Origin: UBA8437 sp003445035
Lineage (GTDB): Bacteria; Planctomycetota; Planctomycetia; Planctomycetales; Planctomycetaceae
Length of the DNA stretch: 6,806 bases
Direction of reading: 5' to 3'
Assembly (NCBI GenBank): GCA_937901285.1
Contig: CALCHI010000418.1
Span: forward strand, 1-6,806
In this document: piece by piece, positions 4,363 to 6,806 of the stretch
Layout of the letters: each line of letters starts with the position of its first letter
Numbering within the stretch: position 1 is the stretch's first letter
Translations under genes and position numbers: made by a program
Notes under the pieces: generated by a model
Seen by the model: only the letters and a program-made list of their open reading frames with translations
Databases searched by the model: none
What the model was told of the DNA's origin: nothing

Positions 4363-6806
4363 ATGGCGTTGAAATTCACCGTCGAGTCGTTTATCAACCT
4401 GGTCAGGCAAAGTCGCCTGGTGGATGCTGACCGGCTGGAGCAACTGGTTGCCACGTTGCCGGCCGATGGCGACTCGCAATCGGTCGCCGATGCCCTGGTC
4501 GCGGCGGAGGCACTGACCGACTGGCAGGCTGACAAGCTGCTCAAGGGGAAGCACAAGGGCTTTTTCCTGGGCAAGTACCGCCTGCAATCCCTGCTGGGCA
4601 AGGGGGGGATGAGTTCGGTGTACCTGGCCGATCACGTGTTGATGCGGCGGCGGTGCGCGATCAAGGTGCTGCCGCACAAGAAGGTCAACGACACGAGTTA
4701 CCTGGAACGATTCCATCGCGAAGCCCAGGCGGTGGCGTCGCTGGACCACCCGAACATCGTCCGGGCCTACGATGTTGATCGCGAAGTGGACGGGACGACC
4801 GAGATCCACTTCCTGGTGATGGAGTATGTCGAGGGGTACAGCCTGCAGGAACTGATCGTGGATGACGGCCCCCGGAGCTACCGGGACACGGCAGACTACA
4901 TCCGCCAGTCGGCTCACGGTCTTTCCCATGCTCACGAGGCCGGGCTGGTCCATCGCGACATCAAGCCGGCCAATCTGTTGGTGGACCTCGAGGGGGTCGT
5001 CAAGATTCTCGACCTGGGCCTGGCGAGGTTCTTTGAAGAGAACGACGAGAACCCGATCACGCTGCGGCATGACGAAAAGGTGCTGGGCACCGCTGACTAC
5101 CTGGCACCCGAACAGGCTCTCGACAGTCACCAGGTGGATGCCCGGGCGGACATCTACAGCCTCGGTTGCACGATGTACTTCCTCCTGACCGGCCGTCCTC
5201 CGTTCAACGAGGGGACACTGGCCCAGAGGTTGATGTGGCACCAGACCAAGTCTCCGCCGGAGATTTCCGAGACCCGTGCCGATGTGCCCGAGGGGCTTGC
5301 TGAAATCGTTTCGACGATGATGGCCAAGGATGCGGACAACAGGTTCCAGACGGCTCGGGATGTTGCCGAACAACTCACCACCTGGATCGGTGACGGCGAG
5401 ACGGCTGCCCAGCCCCCGGTGGCCGCAGCCGTTCTCGTGGCCAAGCCGGTCGAGCCACCGACTCCGGCTCCTTCCCCGGTTGACCCGTCCCCTCCAGTGG
5501 CCACGCCCGTCGAGCCACCGGTGCCGGAGGCCGGTGAAACCGCCCGGGTTTCGGCCTCCGAAACCGAGAAGGTCGTCGCCGGGACCGATGATCCCGGACT
5601 GGCCGACTTTCTGTCGCAACTCGGCAATGACGACACGCCGGCCCCTTCGGCTGTTGTCGAACCGGACGCCCCCCCTGCCCTGACCCCCGACGTTCCGCCA
5701 ACCGTCGCACCCCCCGAGGCGCCACCGGCCCCCTCTCCGCCCCCGTTCACACCGGTTGAGGTCGCTCCCGGCATGGATTCGGCCGAAGAGTCGCCACCGT
5801 CAGTGGCAGCCCAGAGCAGCGGCTTCCCGGATCTGGACGTGTCGTCTCCGCAGGCCACTCCCCGGCGGTCGACTCGCAGCAGGAAGACCGCCGGCCGACG
5901 CCGTGCATCGGGCAAGGGATCGAAGATGTGGCTGGCCATTGGTGGAGTGGTATTGCTTGTGATCGTTGCGGTCGTGGTGATGAGCAACATCGGCGGTGGA
6001 GGAGGTGGAGCGGAAAACGGTGGCGAAACCGCCGACCCGGGATCGGACGGCACGGGTGGAGATGCCGGCGGGACCCCGACGAAGGTCACCCCTCCTCCGG
6101 CGAAAAAGGCCGCCGGAGGGAAGAAACCGGCCAAGGCGAAAAAGACACTGCAGGTGGGCGGGGTGGACGCCGAGTACGAGACGATCACCGCCGCACTGGC
6201 CTACGTTCGTGAGCACGTCGACGGCTATTCCAGGCGATCGCGTCGGATCCAGGTCACGATCAATGTGCTGGGGGGGCAGACCTATGCCGAGTCGATCGAA
6301 ATCGACGGCAAGAAACAGAAGTGGCCGACCGGGATCGCGATTGTCAGCACCGGCGTCGAACCGGCAATCATCGCACCGACGGGGCGAAAATCGGGTATCC
6401 GGCTGAACCAGGTCGAATATGTCCGGATTGAAGGATTCCGGGTCGAGGTCAAAGGAAAGCCGACCGGCGTGGTGCTGGCCGGAGCCCAGGACCGGGTGCA
6501 ACTCGAGAACCTGGTCATCGACGGATTCACCGAGAGCGGGATCGATTTGCAGGGTGCGGCCGGCGAACCCAGCCAGGACGCCCTGCGGCTGATCGACCTG
6601 CGGCTGACCGCCGGTGGAGCCGCAGCGGTCGGGGTGAGGTTGTCCGAGGGTGTCTACGATACGTCGCATGTGGAAATCACCGGGTGCCGACTGATCGGTC
6701 CCCAGCGAGCCGGAATCCAGTTGACCGACACCGCCACTTACGTGGCGGTCAGTCGGACGGTCGTCCAGTCGGCTGGGGTGGCCCTGGAGTTTTCCGGTGA
6801 GAACCG
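4363..6806 (+). CDS. Transmembrane Hanks-type Ser/Thr protein kinase with beta-helix ectodomain, 3' end missing
   Basis: The frame is open from ATG 4363 to the window edge (814 codons). Residues 1-71 are the N-terminal extension seen in planctomycete kinases (LTDWQADKLLKGKHKGF). The kinase domain spans about 72-340 and is complete: glycine loop GKGGMSSVY (79-87), K101 in AIK, helix-C E120, HRD 197-199 with K201 and N204, DLG 217-219 (Leu in place of Phe, common in bacterial kinases), GTADYLAPE (242-250) and DIYSLG (263-268). It should therefore be active. Residues about 349-500 form a Pro/Ala/Val-rich linker, followed by an Arg/Lys cluster and one membrane helix at 523-540. Outside the membrane come a Gly-rich stretch and a Lys/Pro/Ala-rich stalk. 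From about 596 there is a pectin-lyase-like parallel beta-helix with repeated G-[IV]-x-L. It probably senses an envelope or extracellular polymer and phosphorylates cytoplasmic targets. An in-frame ATG at 4300 would add 21 unlike residues and is disfavoured. Partners and ligand are unknown. Confidence 0.94.
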   Translation, partial: MALKFTVESFINLVRQSRLVDADRLEQLVATLPADGDSQSVADALVAAEALTDWQADKLLKGKHKGFFLGKYRLQSLLGKGGMSSVYLADHVLMRRRCAIKVLPHKKVNDTSYLERFHREAQAVASLDHPNIVRAYDVDREVDGTTEIHFLVMEYVEGYSLQELIVDDGPRSYRDTADYIRQSAHGLSHAHEAGLVHRDIKPANLLVDLEGVVKILDLGLARFFEENDENPITLRHDEKVLGTADYLAPEQALDSHQVDARADIYSLGCTMYFLLTGRPPFNEGTLAQRLMWHQTKSPPEISETRADVPEGLAEIVSTMMAKDADNRFQTARDVAEQLTTWIGDGETAAQPPVAAAVLVAKPVEPPTPAPSPVDPSPPVATPVEPPVPEAGETARVSASETEKVVAGTDDPGLADFLSQLGNDDTPAPSAVVEPDAPPALTPDVPPTVAPPEAPPAPSPPPFTPVEVAPGMDSAEESPPSVAAQSSGFPDLDVSSPQATPRRSTRSRKTAGRRRASGKGSKMWLAIGGVVLLVIVAVVVMSNIGGGGGGAENGGETADPGSDGTGGDAGGTPTKVTPPPAKKAAGGKKPAKAKKTLQVGGVDAEYETITAALAYVREHVDGYSRRSRRIQVTINVLGGQTYAESIEIDGKKQKWPTGIAIVSTGVEPAIIAPTGRKSGIRLNQVEYVRIEGFRVEVKGKPTGVVLAGAQDRVQLENLVIDGFTESGIDLQGAAGEPSQDALRLIDLRLTAGGAAAVGVRLSEGVYDTSHVEITGCRLIGPQRAGIQLTDTATYVAVSRTVVQSAGVALEFSGEN
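5437..5520 (+). repeat. Duplicated 24-bp unit in the kinase linker
   Basis: Bases 5437-5460 and 5497-5520 match at 22 of 24 positions and start exactly 60 bp apart. They encode VAKPVEPP and VATPVEPP in the proline-rich cytoplasmic linker of the kinase. The high DNA identity suggests a recent internal duplication or slippage rather than protein-level convergence. Confidence 0.6.
6394..6806 (+). repeat. Parallel beta-helix coils in the kinase ectodomain
   Basis: The encoded protein shows G-[IV]-x-L at residues 678, 702, 726, 757, 784 and 805 (GIRL, GVVL, GIDL, GVRL, GIQL, GVAL), with spacings of 24, 24, 31, 27 and 21. Several units carry a second strand of the form V-x-I/L-x-[GN] about ten residues later (YVRIEGF, RVQLENL, HVEITGC). 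This is the periodicity of right-handed parallel beta-helices (PbH1 repeats). The array is still running at the window edge, so the number of coils is unknown. The repeats are at protein level only, with no DNA identity. Confidence 0.72.

Noticed and set aside
5011..5019. DLG in place of DFG, as a sign of a dead kinase
   Set aside because: The metal-binding Asp is kept, and Leu at this position is common in active bacterial Hanks-type kinases. All other catalytic residues are present.
4303..5619. A 438-codon open frame on the minus strand opposite the kinase gene
   Set aside because: It lies wholly antisense to a kinase with every catalytic motif intact. Its translation is rich in Gly, Arg and His without family features, as expected from the antisense of GC-rich codons.
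5154..6669. Two long minus-strand frames opposite the kinase linker and ectodomain
   Set aside because: Their Pro/Ser/Gly/Thr- or Arg-rich compositions mirror the plus-strand proline- and glycine-rich coding sequence, and no domain is recognisable.

Overview
This is a GC-rich chromosomal window that most likely comes from a planctomycete. The main clue is the serine/threonine kinase on the right. It carries the roughly 70-residue N-terminal extension ending in an 'LTxWQ...LL.GK..GF.LG.Y' lead-in that I associate with planctomycete Hanks-type kinases, followed by a proline-rich linker, one membrane helix and a large extracytoplasmic region. The near absence of Shine-Dalgarno sequences and the use of GTG starts fit this. 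The assignment is inference from family features, not from a search.

Layout from left to right. The 3' end of a thioredoxin-fold gene (2-301, plus strand) runs tail-to-tail into a four-gene block on the minus strand. Read in its direction of transcription, that block is a molybdopterin-dependent oxidoreductase (4215-2131), a membrane-anchored glutaredoxin-like protein (2134-1583, sharing a 4-bp GTGA stop/start overlap with the oxidoreductase), a TIGR04282-type nucleotide-sugar-transferase-like protein (1543-851) and a stand-alone receiver-domain response regulator (782-306). A 147-bp divergent intergenic region (4216-4362) holds a candidate minus-strand promoter and a stem-loop near the predicted 5' end of the oxidoreductase mRNA. 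To its right, on the plus strand, is the kinase (4363 to the window edge, 3' end missing).

How the genes may work together. The oxidoreductase and the membrane glutaredoxin are almost certainly co-translated, which suggests a redox pairing: a cytoplasmic Mo/W-bis-MGD enzyme and a dithiol CxxC protein held at the membrane. The transferase follows 39 bp later. The response regulator may belong to the same transcript or have its own promoter in the 68-bp gap before it. The kinase is divergently transcribed and need not be linked functionally.

Nothing here is a mobile element, CRISPR array, rRNA or tRNA. The most interesting points are the kinase with an extracytoplasmic parallel beta-helix (a regular G-[IV]-x-L coil signature), the oxidoreductase/membrane-glutaredoxin couple, and the hairpin in the oxidoreductase leader. 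I do not see a clearly new multi-gene defence or mobile system.
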